Below are positions 1-8,769 of a stretch of 64,000 nucleotides of DNA, piece by piece. Numbering within the stretch: position 1 is the stretch's first letter; each line of letters starts with the position of its first letter. Below the pieces are notes generated by a model. That model was not told the origin of the DNA, did not search any database, and saw only the letters and a program-made list of their open reading frames with translations. The position numbers were made by a program, and so were the translations under genes. The stretch comes from Armatimonadota bacterium (GTDB taxonomy: Bacteria; Armatimonadota; Zipacnadia; Zipacnadales; UBA11051): the NCBI GenBank assembly GCA_013178155.1, contig JABLXH010000004.1:1-64000 (forward strand), given 5' to 3'.

Positions 1-1
1 C

Positions 2-1480
2 CCATCCCGCGCCGTGGTGTTGATGGATTGGGTGCCCCGGGACGGCGCTCCGCCGACAGGCCCGGCGCTGGTCGCCGATGATCGGGTGGCCTGGCTGGGG
101 CACGTGCTTACCCCCGCTGACGCGACTTCCAAGGCCTGCCTGCTCCTGTCCCTCGCCGCCCGGCAACGACCGCACCTGTGGGACCGCGCAAGTGACTTCC
201 TGCTGCGGCCCGAATGCGACTTCCGCTATGCCCGCGACATGGGTGACCTGCAGCGCCTCTCGCAGGGACGCCCCTCAGAGCGCTCGGTGCGGCAGACGGT
301 GGCGGCCCTGAACGCCCTGCGTACGCGCCGTCGTGACCGCCCGCCATGGTCCATCTGCTGGCGAGCGCTGCAGCTACGCGAGCGGCTTGCGGATCTGTAT
401 GTGGCCTCTTTGCCTGCGCGACGCGACTCGCGGCGGGGAGCCTGGGTGGTGATGCCGGAGGGGGTCGGCGACTGGGGCTGGGACAAGACGGCGCGGGTCG
501 CCCGCGAGAATGGCCTGACGGACCTGTTTGTGCGCGTGGAGTGGGGCGGCCGGGCCAGCTACCCCAGCCAGGTGCTGCGTTCGCGGATCGAGCCGGGCGA
601 GGACCCGGTGGCCGAAGGGTTGGCGGCTTGTCACCGCTATGGCCTGCGCTATCACGCGTGGTTCATCAACCTGAACTGGCGGACGCCGCCTGCCGAGATC
701 GTGGCGGAGATGTCCGCCCGGGGATTGTGGCAGATCTCCCCGGAGGGCGAGGAGCGCATCAACGAGGGTGGCGAGCGGGTCTACTGGCTCAACCCCGCCG
801 AGCCAGGCGTGGTGGCCCTGCAGCGCGACATGATGGCCGAGGTCGCCCGGGAGTATGCCGTGGACGGGGTGCATTTCGACTACATCCGCTACGAAAACTA
901 CAGCGGGTCCTACGGGGCCCGCGACCGCGCCAGTTTCGAGCGCTGGGCCGGGACACAGGTGGCACAGTGGCCGGCGGACGTGCTTCCGGCCCAGGGCGAA
1001 CGAGCCGCGGGGACGCTGCACGAGCGGTTCTGCGAGTGGCGCTGGGAACAGGTGAGCCGAGTTGTGGAAGCGGCCGCAGAGGGTGTGCGCGCGGTGAACC
1101 CCCGGTGCGAGCTATCCGCCGCCGTCTACCCGAGCTGGCCTTACCATCGCAAGATGGTAGGACAGGACTGGCCGCGCTGGCTGGATGAGGGGTGGCTGGA
1201 CTTCGTCTGCCCCATGGTCTATGACGCTCCGGCCTACAGCGACCGCCACCAGGATCGCGTGGCCCGCCTGCGCGAGGCTGCCGGCGCCCATGAGCTGGTG
1301 GTAGGCCTGGGTGCCTGGCTGCACCCGACACCGGTGACGGTTGCGGAATCCGTCGTGTCTGACCGGGAGCTGGGCGCCGACGGCTTCGTGCTCTTCTCGT
1401 ATACCGCGGACCTGGGCGACCACGTCCTGCCGGCTCTCCGTCGCGGCGTGTTTGCGGATGAGACGGCTGCAGGACATTAG
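2..1480 (+). CDS. GHL10-like glycosidase-family protein, 5' end probably outside window
   Basis: The reading frame is open to the left edge, so the first visible start codons (GTG at 14, ATG at 23) may be internal and the gene is probably 5'-truncated by the window. Residues about 143-480, counted from the GTG, form a TIM barrel of the GHL10/DUF187 glycosyl-hydrolase-like group. Seen directly are a strand with LFVRVEWGG, the DGVHFDYIRYEN strand near residues 284-295, and DFVCPMVYD near the C-terminus, which together are typical of that family. The first 140 residues are not recognised; they look like the tail of an upstream domain and contain no signal peptide. The substrate cannot be read from the sequence. 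Similar DG-x-x-FD strands recur in the proteins at 33746 and 35989. Confidence 0.75.
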   Translation, partial: PSRAVVLMDWVPRDGAPPTGPALVADDRVAWLGHVLTPADATSKACLLLSLAARQRPHLWDRASDFLLRPECDFRYARDMGDLQRLSQGRPSERSVRQTVAALNALRTRRRDRPPWSICWRALQLRERLADLYVASLPARRDSRRGAWVVMPEGVGDWGWDKTARVARENGLTDLFVRVEWGGRASYPSQVLRSRIEPGEDPVAEGLAACHRYGLRYHAWFINLNWRTPPAEIVAEMSARGLWQISPEGEERINEGGERVYWLNPAEPGVVALQRDMMAEVAREYAVDGVHFDYIRYENYSGSYGARDRASFERWAGTQVAQWPADVLPAQGERAAGTLHERFCEWRWEQVSRVVEAAAEGVRAVNPRCELSAAVYPSWPYHRKMVGQDWPRWLDEGWLDFVCPMVYDAPAYSDRHQDRVARLREAAGAHELVVGLGAWLHPTPVTVAESVVSDRELGADGFVLFSYTADLGDHVLPALRRGVFADETAAGH

Positions 1481-1546
1481 GCGCGAGTCGTCGAAGAACC
1501 TGTGGTGAGGGTGGGGACACAAGTTCCTGATTCCGGGCCCGACGCG

Positions 1547-3037
1547 ATGGCTACCATGGACAACGCAGCGACGGACTTGCTGGCAACGGGCGTACCAGGT
1601 CTGGACGACATCCTCGGGGGTGGCCTGCGGCGGGGAGCCTGCGCCTTGCTGGAGGGCGTACCGGGTGCTGGAAAGACGACCCTTGGCACCCAGTTCATCC
1701 ACCACGGCATCACGGCCTGCGACGAGCCTGGTCTCATCTTCAGCTTCGAGGAGTTTCCCCACGAGATCTTCCGCGATGCCCGCGCCTTCGGCTGGGACCT
1801 GGACGCCCTGGAGCGCCAGGACAAGCTGCGGGTGGTCGGGACTTCGCCCGATGTGTTCAGCCGCGAGACGATGCAGCCCGGGGGCCTCTTTGATCAGTTG
1901 ATGGAGGAGATCCTGCCGCGGCGCGTACTGGTTGACAGCATCTCGTTGATGGCCCACGTAACGCGGGACCCCCAAGAGCTGCGGGAACTGGTCTATGGTC
2001 TGCGGAACTGCTTCCGCCGTCTGGGCCTTACCGCAATGATGACCAAGGAGGTCGCGTCCGCGGACCCCGAGGTGATCCCCTTCGAGGAGTATGTGGCGGA
2101 CGCCGTCATCCGCCTGAGCTATCGTCTCATCCCGGAGTCCGGTGACCGCCTGCGCGAGGTGGAGGTGACCAAGAGCCGGACACAGGCGCACGTCTCAGGC
2201 AGGCACCTCCTGGAGATCGGTCCCAACGGTCTTACCGTTTATCCGGCACCGCGGGCGGGCGTGCTTGGTGCCCCCGCGCCACACGCTCCGCTGGGGACGG
2301 AACCGGTCACCTCCGGCTGCCGCGGCCTGGACCACATGCTGCGCGGCGGCCTGCTGCCGGGCTCGCTGACCATCGTGGCCGGCAGCACGGGCGTGGGAAA
2401 GACGGTGCTGGGTCTGCAGTTCCTGCACGCCGGAGCCCGCCAGGGCCAGCGCGGTCTGCTCATCAGCCTGGAGCAGACAGCAGACGACCTCAGACGGGCC
2501 ACGGCCAGCCTGGGGTTGCCGTTGGAGCATCTGCAGCCGGGCGGGGCCATCTCCGTCTTCCAGGGCGGGAGTATGCAGGAGCCGGTGGGTATGACGATCG
2601 CGCGTATCGCCCGCGCGGTGAAGGAGGTCAGGCCGCAGCGACTGGTCCTGGACGCCATCTCAACCCTGGACAGACGACCGGGCGACCGACTGCAGGTGAG
2701 AGCCGATCTGGTCGCTTTGCTAGATATGCTACGGGCCAGTGGCGCCACTTGCCTTGTCTGCGACGAGACTCCCGGGATCATCGGTGGCTTTGCGGTCACC
2801 GGGGGAGCCCTGGTGTCGGCGATGGCCGACAACATCGTCGCGATGCGCTACGTGGAGCTGGCCAGCGCCATGCGACGGGCCCTCTCCGTCCTGAAGGCGC
2901 GGTGTGTGGACCATGACAAGGAGATTCGCGAGTACGTGATCGGCCAGGGGGGTGTGGAGCTTAAAGACAAGTTCCGCGTCGCCACCGGCCTCCTGACGGG
3001 GGCGCCGGTCCGTGCCGATGTCGACGGGTACTTCTAG
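1547..3037 (+). CDS. KaiC-like protein with two RecA-type ATPase domains
   Basis: This is a tandem RecA/KaiC-fold ATPase of about 496 aa. Walker A motifs are GVPGAGKTT (residues 37-45) and GSTGVGKT (279-286). Domain 1 keeps the KaiC Glu-Glu dyad (SFEEF, E68/E69), while domain 2 has Glu-Gln (SLEQT, E309/Q310). The C-terminal segment (DNIVAMRYVE, then HDKEIREYVI and KDKF) aligns by eye with the CII end of cyanobacterial KaiC. In that alignment the first phosphosite keeps Ser (S424) and the second (Thr432 in KaiC) is Ala. I see no KaiA or KaiB. The start is uncertain: ATG 1547 gives a normal N-terminus for the family, and GTG 1502 would add 15 residues; neither has a clear Shine-Dalgarno. Two small membrane proteins follow on the same strand, which suggests signalling at the membrane rather than a clock. 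Confidence 0.85.
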   Translation: MATMDNAATDLLATGVPGLDDILGGGLRRGACALLEGVPGAGKTTLGTQFIHHGITACDEPGLIFSFEEFPHEIFRDARAFGWDLDALERQDKLRVVGTSPDVFSRETMQPGGLFDQLMEEILPRRVLVDSISLMAHVTRDPQELRELVYGLRNCFRRLGLTAMMTKEVASADPEVIPFEEYVADAVIRLSYRLIPESGDRLREVEVTKSRTQAHVSGRHLLEIGPNGLTVYPAPRAGVLGAPAPHAPLGTEPVTSGCRGLDHMLRGGLLPGSLTIVAGSTGVGKTVLGLQFLHAGARQGQRGLLISLEQTADDLRRATASLGLPLEHLQPGGAISVFQGGSMQEPVGMTIARIARAVKEVRPQRLVLDAISTLDRRPGDRLQVRADLVALLDMLRASGATCLVCDETPGIIGGFAVTGGALVSAMADNIVAMRYVELASAMRRALSVLKARCVDHDKEIREYVIGQGGVELKDKFRVATGLLTGAPVRADVDGYF

Positions 3038-3082
3038 CGATGAGCGCCAGCGACACCAGTCTGTGGGTCGAGGGTGGGCGAG

Positions 3083-3418
3083 ATGATTGGTCCTTTTGAG
3101 GTCACCGAGGTTCTCGCGCTGGCAGTCCTCCTTGTGGCCCTCGTCGTGATGGCCCGAGTTCGGGCGCACCCCGCCAACACGCCCCGCACACGGCTCTGGT
3201 GGGGGCGCTTCCTGACACTTCTGGGTCTTGAGACGGTCTCCCAGGTGTGTACGAACCTGGAGCAGTTGTTCCCCGACGGCTCTGCCGCCAACACGGTGCT
3301 CAATGTCGGTGAACACCTCTTCGCCTGGGCGACCGGCGTCATGGCCATGGTCATCGCCTATCAGGCCCTTGTGGAAGCGGTGGCGAGGCAGGCGTCCGCG
3401 GAGGGGGAGTCGGCTTGA
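3083..3418 (+). CDS. Small 3-TM membrane protein A beside KaiC-like ATPase
   Basis: The protein has 111 residues with three hydrophobic segments: about 6-24, 40-58 (containing Glu and Cys) and 78-97. ATG 3083 was chosen because GAGGGTGGG lies 4 bases upstream; a GTG 9 bases earlier is the alternative. I do not recognise a named family. It resembles the next protein: both have R-T-R-L-W just before TM2, a Glu within TM2, an N-L-E motif after it, and a V-x-x-x-E before TM3. It starts 45 bases after the KaiC-like gene and overlaps the next start, so the three are probably cotranscribed. A role as a membrane sensor or anchor for the ATPase is an inference from position only. Confidence 0.7.
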   Translation: MIGPFEVTEVLALAVLLVALVVMARVRAHPANTPRTRLWWGRFLTLLGLETVSQVCTNLEQLFPDGSAANTVLNVGEHLFAWATGVMAMVIAYQALVEAVARQASAEGESA

Positions 3419-3723
3419 ACATCGCTATCGCGGTTGTGGATTTGCTCTCCGCCAGTTTCTTCCTGAGCGCCGCCATCATCTGCATCGCGGTCAGCCGGCT
3501 CACTGCAACCCGCACCAGACTTTGGCCCTATGTCACGCTGGTCTACCTGCTCTTTTTCACCGAGCGCGCCCTCAACTCCCTCGAGTGGGGCCTCCGTGAC
3601 GCGCGTCTGGCCTTTGTGGACCGCGTGGAGGACTACGCCTCGGTTGCGGCTTGCCTCATTCTCCTGTATGTCTCCTTGCAGTTCATCGGCCTCATTCGCA
3701 CCCGCCCCGGGCCGGTCCGCTGA
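3415..3723 (+). CDS. Small 3-TM membrane protein B, paralogue of the preceding one
   Basis: The protein has 102 residues. It starts at TTG 3415, which overlaps the TGA of the preceding gene and has a purine-rich GAGGGGGAG 5 bases upstream, so the unusual start codon is well supported and implies translational coupling. Hydrophobic segments lie at about 3-25, 36-54 and 74-93. It shares RTRLW before TM2, a Glu in TM2 and an N-x-L-E motif with its neighbour, which indicates a tandem duplication followed by divergence. No family is recognised. The topology (short loops, ending in a basic tail) is that of a small integral membrane module with no soluble domain. Confidence 0.7.
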   Translation: MNIAIAVVDLLSASFFLSAAIICIAVSRLTATRTRLWPYVTLVYLLFFTERALNSLEWGLRDARLAFVDRVEDYASVAACLILLYVSLQFIGLIRTRPGPVR

Positions 3724-3813
3724 GGGCTCCCGGGGTGGGGACGGAGCACTATCCTGGCACCGGGACGTCCGCCAGCGCCCCGGTTGGCCAGACGCCCGGC
3801 GAGGTGGTTCCTG

Positions 3814-6516
3814 ATGAAGCCAGCAGTCCTCTCCCTAGTGACCCTGATCTGGGCTGTCGGGCTGCTGTGGGCCCAGGCATCGGCCGGACCGCAGCGCAAT
3901 CTCATCCCCAACGGCGACATGGAGGCTGACGCCGATGGCGACGGCGTGCCCGAAGTCTGGGAGGCGGCCGGAAACCCGAGCTACGTGACCCAGCGCCTCT
4001 CCGGTGACCAGGGCCGTGGTGGCGGCCGGTCGCTGAGGCTCGACTGTCGCCGGATTGAGCCCATCCGGCCCGACGCGCATGCCATGGTCTGCCAACTGGG
4101 CCAAGTGGAGGTCAAAGCTGGCCAGTGGTACAAGCTCGTACTTTGGGCGAAACAGCAGGGCCTCGACGAGACCGCCATCTCTGTCGCCCTGTCCAACACC
4201 CAGGGGTGGTCCAACCTGGGGCTCAACGACTCCTTTTTGGCCACTGCGGAGTGGCAGGAGAAGGTCTTCTACTTCCGGGCAACGGGCGATGCCCATGAGA
4301 CCACGCGGCTGCAGATCTGGTACCTGAGTCCCGGCACGTTGTGGCTTGATGATGTGACGCTCACGGAGACAACGTACCAGGCCGGGCCGACGCTGGTGTG
4401 GCCTTCGGCGGGGCGGCGCAACCTCGTGCCCAACGGTAGCTTCGAGCTCGGCCCTGACGGCTGGGGCAGTATGGGCACCTTCGAGCCCGGCCGGGGCTGG
4501 CGCATGGACCTCAACGCTCTGGTCGGGTCTGTGAGCGAGACCGGCGGCGCGGTCGGAGAACGCTGCCTTGAGATACAGCTTTCCCCTGAGACCGTTCCCA
4601 TCAGCTACTTCGATTACTTCGGCATGACCGGTTCCCGGTTGCTGAGGCTCCTTACGGGCACCATCGGCTACCTGGAGACCGAACCCGGAGCGACCTACTG
4701 CCTATCGGCGTGGGTCCGCGCTAACCGTGACGACGTGCCAGTTCTTCTGGGCATCCAGCCCTTCTATGGGGCACTGAACGTCTCGCGGGAGAGGGCAGGC
4801 CGAGAGTGGCGACGCGTGTCCATCCCAATACAGGTGGTCCACGAGCACGTCTTTCCGCTCATCGGCCTGGACTGGGAGCAGGCTGGTCCGGAGCCAACCA
4901 CGCTCTGGGTAGACGGCGTGCAGTTTGAGCGTGGTACACAGCCGACGGATTTCGTGCCGCGTGACACGGTCGAGGCCGGTGTCTCCACCTCGCGCGAAGG
5001 CAACGTGTTCTTCACTGGGCAACCGGTTCGAGTGAACGTCGCGGCCACCAACCTGTCCGGCGAACCAGCCCTCCTCGAACTGCGCGTAACCGACTATGCC
5101 GATACCACCGTTCTCACCCGCCAGTTCAGGGTGGCGCCCAACCGGCGGCGGTGGCGAGAGACGGTGGACCTCGGTCTATCGCGGCGAGGCTTCTATCGTG
5201 TCCACCTCAGCCTCAACGGGGTGGAGAAACCCCGGGGCATGCGTCTCGCTCTCATCCCGCAATACCAGGCCAGCGACTCCATCTTCGGCGTCAACCACGC
5301 CTGGCCGTGGCCGCACCTGCAACGTCTGGCCGTGGCGGCAGGCATCGGCTGGGCCCGCGACTGGTCCATCAAGTGGCAGGACGTGCAGCCTGCCGAGGAC
5401 GCGCCCTTCGATTTCGCGGAGAGCGATATACAGATCAATCGGGCACTGAGCTTCGGCCAGCAGGTCCTGGGCCTGCTCCCCTTTCCCTCGGCCAACTGGT
5501 CTTCCAGTGCGCCACCGGAGGTGGTGGCGGGTGACTCCTATCCGGCCAGCCGGGCGCGCATGGCTTTCGCCCCCCGCGACGAGCGCGAGTTCGCCCGCTG
5601 GGTCAGCGAGACAGTGCGCCACTACAAGGACCGCATCAAGTGGTGGCAGGTGTTCAATGAGCCTATCTACACGGGGTACTCCCTGCCCGATGAGCACGGC
5701 TACACGGGAGCCGACTATGCCCGCTGGGTGAAGGTTTTCTACCAGGCCGCGAAGGCGGCAGACCCCGACTGCTTCGTACTGGCGGGCATCGGGGCCTGGC
5801 CCACCTACGGCAACCGCCACTTCACCGCCATGTTCGAGGCCGGAGCGCTGGACTACCTGGATGCGGTGGACGTGCACGTCTACCCCGGTCTGTCCTCACC
5901 GGAGGCCACCGCGAAGGAACTGGCAAACCTGCACCGTCTCATGGACGAGCATGGCGGCCGCAAGCCCATCTGGCTCACCGAGCACGGCTACTATGCCGAC
6001 GATGATGTGGAGCAGATACCCGTTCAACACGGCGGCTTCAACATTCCGCTCCCCAGCGAGCGCGTGCAGGCGCAGTACTCGATGCGCTTCAACGTGATGC
6101 TGCTGGCAGCAGGGGTTGAGCGCATCTTCTATCATGCCGGCACCTGCCCGGCTCTCAACCGCGACAACACCGAGGGTATCTTCTTTGAGTACGGGGGGGC
6201 TCCCCGCAAGATATACCCGGCCCTGGCGGCCTTCGCTGACCTGTTCCGGCCCGGCGTCGAGCCACTGGGGGAGCAGGACTGGGGCCAGGGCGTGAAGGCC
6301 TACCTGTTCCGGCAGGGCTCCCAGCTCATCCTGGCCGCCTGGAACAGGTCGGCGGCACAGCGGCTTGTCGTCACCTGGACCGACCGCCGCATTAGCGCTC
6401 GCGACATGATGGGCAACAGGTTGCAGGTACACGAGCTGGCCCTGGGCGCCGACCCGGTTTTCCTCTTGGCCAAGGGCCTGACCGCAGCCGAGTTCCAGCG
6501 GGCTATCCGGCGCTGA
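3814..6516 (+). CDS. Secreted GH39/clan-A-like glycosidase with two carbohydrate-binding-like domains
   Basis: The 900-aa protein begins with a signal peptide (hydrophobic residues 4-20, likely cut after AQASA). ATG 3814 follows GAGGTGG at 8 bases. Two galactose-binding-like beta domains follow, each opening with N-L-(I/V)-P-N-G (from about residue 29 and about 205), then a beta-sandwich linker, then a TIM barrel from about 500. The barrel has the clan GH-A arrangement: FNEP (acid/base Glu616) at the end of strand 4 and WLTEHG (nucleophile Glu723) at strand 7. A small beta domain ends the chain. This should be a retaining exo-acting enzyme. The family resembles GH39 or unclassified GH-A proteins, but the substrate is not evident. 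A DegT-type aminotransferase follows after 151 bases. Confidence 0.8.
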   Translation: MKPAVLSLVTLIWAVGLLWAQASAGPQRNLIPNGDMEADADGDGVPEVWEAAGNPSYVTQRLSGDQGRGGGRSLRLDCRRIEPIRPDAHAMVCQLGQVEVKAGQWYKLVLWAKQQGLDETAISVALSNTQGWSNLGLNDSFLATAEWQEKVFYFRATGDAHETTRLQIWYLSPGTLWLDDVTLTETTYQAGPTLVWPSAGRRNLVPNGSFELGPDGWGSMGTFEPGRGWRMDLNALVGSVSETGGAVGERCLEIQLSPETVPISYFDYFGMTGSRLLRLLTGTIGYLETEPGATYCLSAWVRANRDDVPVLLGIQPFYGALNVSRERAGREWRRVSIPIQVVHEHVFPLIGLDWEQAGPEPTTLWVDGVQFERGTQPTDFVPRDTVEAGVSTSREGNVFFTGQPVRVNVAATNLSGEPALLELRVTDYADTTVLTRQFRVAPNRRRWRETVDLGLSRRGFYRVHLSLNGVEKPRGMRLALIPQYQASDSIFGVNHAWPWPHLQRLAVAAGIGWARDWSIKWQDVQPAEDAPFDFAESDIQINRALSFGQQVLGLLPFPSANWSSSAPPEVVAGDSYPASRARMAFAPRDEREFARWVSETVRHYKDRIKWWQVFNEPIYTGYSLPDEHGYTGADYARWVKVFYQAAKAADPDCFVLAGIGAWPTYGNRHFTAMFEAGALDYLDAVDVHVYPGLSSPEATAKELANLHRLMDEHGGRKPIWLTEHGYYADDDVEQIPVQHGGFNIPLPSERVQAQYSMRFNVMLLAAGVERIFYHAGTCPALNRDNTEGIFFEYGGAPRKIYPALAAFADLFRPGVEPLGEQDWGQGVKAYLFRQGSQLILAAWNRSAAQRLVVTWTDRRISARDMMGNRLQVHELALGADPVFLLAKGLTAAEFQRAIRR

Positions 6517-6667
6517 ACCCCCTTGGGGCCGAAGCCATACTTCTGTTACTGCGGAGGGCGCCCAAACCCATGTGATCAGGTGGAGGGGTTCGGGGCCAGA
6601 TGGGGGAATGGGGCTGCATGCCCCCCCGTGAGTCACGGGGTAGAGGCTCTCTGCAGAGGTGAAGACC

Positions 6668-7909
6668 ATGTCGGCCGAACGCGCCAAGTACGGAGCCGCC
6701 GCCTGGGCGGACCTCAAGGGCAAGCTGCCCAACCCCTACCCCCGGATCATGGGCCCCCGGGCCATGGAGTACCTGCAGGAGGTTGTGGACAGCGGCCTGA
6801 CCACCAGCATGATCAGCCGGTTCGAGGAACGTTTCGCCAGAGAACTGGGCGTGAAGCACTGCATCGCCACTCCTGGCTGCACCCCCGCCCTGGCGGCGCT
6901 GGCGGCCAGCTTCCCCATGGAGTACGGTGATGAGGTCATCGTCAGCCCCATCACCGACTATGGCACCATCCAGGGCCTCTTCCGTCACGGCTTCATTCCC
7001 GTCTTCGCCGACACCGCGCCCGGTTCACCGAACCTTTCCGCCGAGACCATCGAGCCTTGTATCAGCGACCGCACCCGCGCGGTCCTTTGTGTACACAAGA
7101 CCGGGCTGATGTGCGACATGGACCCCATCAATGCTCTGGCGGAGAAGCATGGCCTGATCGTCTACGAGGACGCCTGTCAGGCCGTCTTCAGCCAGTACAA
7201 GGGTCGCTACGCCGGCACGCTGGCGAAGGCGGCGGGCTTCTCCTTTGACTCCGAGAAGACAATGGGGTCGGACGTGGGCGGCTGCGTGGTGACCGATGAC
7301 GACGAGTTGGCCGAACGTCTGCGCTTCATGGCCCACAGCCGAGGTGGGGTCAGTAGGCCCGGTTACGGGCGTCTCCATACGGAGCCGGGCTACGCCTTCC
7401 GCATGCCCGAGTGCACGGCGGCCATCTCTCTGGCACAACTGGACATCGTCCACGAGAACGTGGCCCGGCGGGACAAAATGATCCGGTACATGAGCTGTCT
7501 GATCGACGAGGTGCCGGGCGTGAAGTCCCTCCCGATCCCGGCCTATCAGGACGTCTACTCCTGCTGGATGGCGGGCCTCACGGTAGACCCAGAGCAGTTC
7601 ACCTGCACGGTCGCCGAGTTCGCTGACCAGCTTGCCGAGGCCGGCATCCCCGGCGCGGGCATGGGCGCCTACTACCTGATGGGCGAGGCCTGCACGTTCC
7701 TGAGTGAGTACGCGGCCGCGGGCAAGTTCCCGTTCAGCAAGCCGCCGGCCACTCGCGATTACACCTATGGGCCGCAGCAGACGCCCGTGGCCGCGGAGTT
7801 TCTCACCCGCTTCATCCGCTGGAGCACCTTCTGCGAGAAGTACACCGAGGAGCACTGTGAGGTCGCGGCGGCCATCATTCGTGGGGTGGCCGAAGCCAAC
7901 CGGCGCTAA
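6668..7909 (+). CDS. DegT/DnrJ/EryC1/StrS-family PLP aminotransferase
   Basis: This 413-aa fold-type I PLP enzyme belongs to the sugar-aminotransferase family (DegT/ArnB/AHBA synthase). The PLP lysine is K197 in SFDSEKTMGSDVGG, the region where this family carries its Schiff-base lysine followed by a glycine-rich turn. The upstream Y-E-D-A-C-Q segment supplies the Asp that pairs with the pyridine nitrogen. ATG 6668 follows AGAGGTG at 6 bases; an in-frame GTG at 6659 is less well placed. Family members transaminate keto-sugars or a few other ketones, so a role in making amino sugars for surface glycans or natural products is likely. The exact substrate is unknown, and there is no dehydratase next door to fix it. 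Confidence 0.85.
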   Translation: MSAERAKYGAAAWADLKGKLPNPYPRIMGPRAMEYLQEVVDSGLTTSMISRFEERFARELGVKHCIATPGCTPALAALAASFPMEYGDEVIVSPITDYGTIQGLFRHGFIPVFADTAPGSPNLSAETIEPCISDRTRAVLCVHKTGLMCDMDPINALAEKHGLIVYEDACQAVFSQYKGRYAGTLAKAAGFSFDSEKTMGSDVGGCVVTDDDELAERLRFMAHSRGGVSRPGYGRLHTEPGYAFRMPECTAAISLAQLDIVHENVARRDKMIRYMSCLIDEVPGVKSLPIPAYQDVYSCWMAGLTVDPEQFTCTVAEFADQLAEAGIPGAGMGAYYLMGEACTFLSEYAAAGKFPFSKPPATRDYTYGPQQTPVAAEFLTRFIRWSTFCEKYTEEHCEVAAAIIRGVAEANRR

Positions 7910-7934
7910 AGGTGGTCTGAGCCGCTGGAAGCCA

Positions 7935-7963
7935 GACGGGGCAGCCCTGGTGGCTGCCCCGTC
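7935..7963. terminator. Bidirectional hairpin between convergent genes
   Basis: A perfect 12-bp stem (7935-7946 with 7952-7963) closes a 5-base loop, CTGGT. It lies 25 bases after the aminotransferase stop and 29 bases beyond the convergent prepilin gene's stop. There is no T-tract on the plus side; GCGATTCT follows instead. It is probably a shared terminator. Confidence 0.7.
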
Positions 7964-7992
7964 GCGATTCTCCACCGGAGACGCACCGAGGT

Positions 7993-8715
7993 CTAGGGGA
8001 CCGGGTGGTCGTGGCCGCACATGTACCAGTAGTGCGTCAGTCCCTGGTTCAGCCCCAGGTCGTGCCACTTGAACCACTTGGCATGGCCGTCCACGAAACC
8101 AACATTGGCGCCACCGTTATGACGCGGCATCGGCGCAGGGGGCACGTCACTCCGGCGCGGCTCAACGGTGTAGGCGTAGACATAGCCGTAAGACTGGGGC
8201 CAATACCACCGGCCGTCGGCGAGCGCGATGCACTCCGAGGGCAACTGGATGTTGGCCAGCGAGACGGTCCCGTACATTGCACCGCGGAAGGGACCCACGT
8301 GCGTCCGGTAGGTGGTATCGTCCCAGGTCCACGCGGTGTTGGCTCCGTAACCACACTTGGCGTCGGGGCCCGTGCCGGCAGTGTTCAGACCACCGGTCCA
8401 GGACTGGTCGGGAGCCGAGGGACACGTGAAGATCTGGGAGTTCTTCACGTACGGCAGGATGACATGCATCCACAGGATGTAGTTGCCGGGCTGGCCATAC
8501 GCCCCGGGCCAGATGGGCACCCAGTTCTCATCATAGTCCTGGACATACATGGCGCAGCCCAACACCAACTGCTTGATGTTGGACAGACAGGACGTTTGGC
8601 GCGCCTTCTCGCGAGCCTTGGCGAAGACCGGAAACAGGATCGCCGCCAGGATGGCGATGATCGCGATCACAACGAGCAACTCGATGAGCGTGAAGCCTCT
8701 GCACCGTGCGAACAT
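7993..8715 (-). CDS. Prepilin-like H-X9-DG protein (DUF1559 type)
   Basis: The 240-aa protein has a class III/type IV prepilin N-terminus: short basic leader, cleavage and methylation site G7-F8-T-L-I-E12, and about 20 hydrophobic residues. The body contains SCLSNIKQL and the C-terminus has [13 protein letters not shown], an exact H-X9-DG motif. Such proteins are pseudopilins exported by a type II/IV pilus system and are massively expanded in Planctomycetota and Armatimonadota. AAGGAGAG lies 8 bases before the start. The gene follows a FadR-type regulator by 54 bases on the same strand, so the two may be cotranscribed. No pilus assembly gene is in the window. Confidence 0.9.
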   Translation of the reverse strand: MFARCRGFTLIELLVVIAIIAILAAILFPVFAKAREKARQTSCLSNIKQLVLGCAMYVQDYDENWVPIWPGAYGQPGNYILWMHVILPYVKNSQIFTCPSAPDQSWTGGLNTAGTGPDAKCGYGANTAWTWDDTTYRTHVGPFRGAMYGTVSLANIQLPSECIALADGRWYWPQSYGYVYAYTVEPRRSDVPPAPMPRHNGGANVGFVDGHAKWFKWHDLGLNQGLTHYWYMCGHDHPVP

Positions 8716-8769
8716 TCACGTCTCTCCTTCCGCTGGGGTCTATCTCAAGCCCTCAAACGGGCCTCGGCC

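Noticed and set aside
1112-2191. Long minus-strand open frame antisense to the GHL10 and KaiC-like genes
   Set aside because: It overlaps two well-supported genes and its translation has no recognisable domain; high GC content produces many such shadow frames.
1547-3037. Circadian clock gene kaiC
   Set aside because: No kaiA or kaiB nearby, only one phosphosite retained, and the neighbours are membrane proteins; KaiC-like ATPase is the safer name.
6517-6667. Riboswitch in the 151-base gap before the aminotransferase
   Set aside because: Short GC-rich hairpins are present but no known aptamer motif could be recognised.
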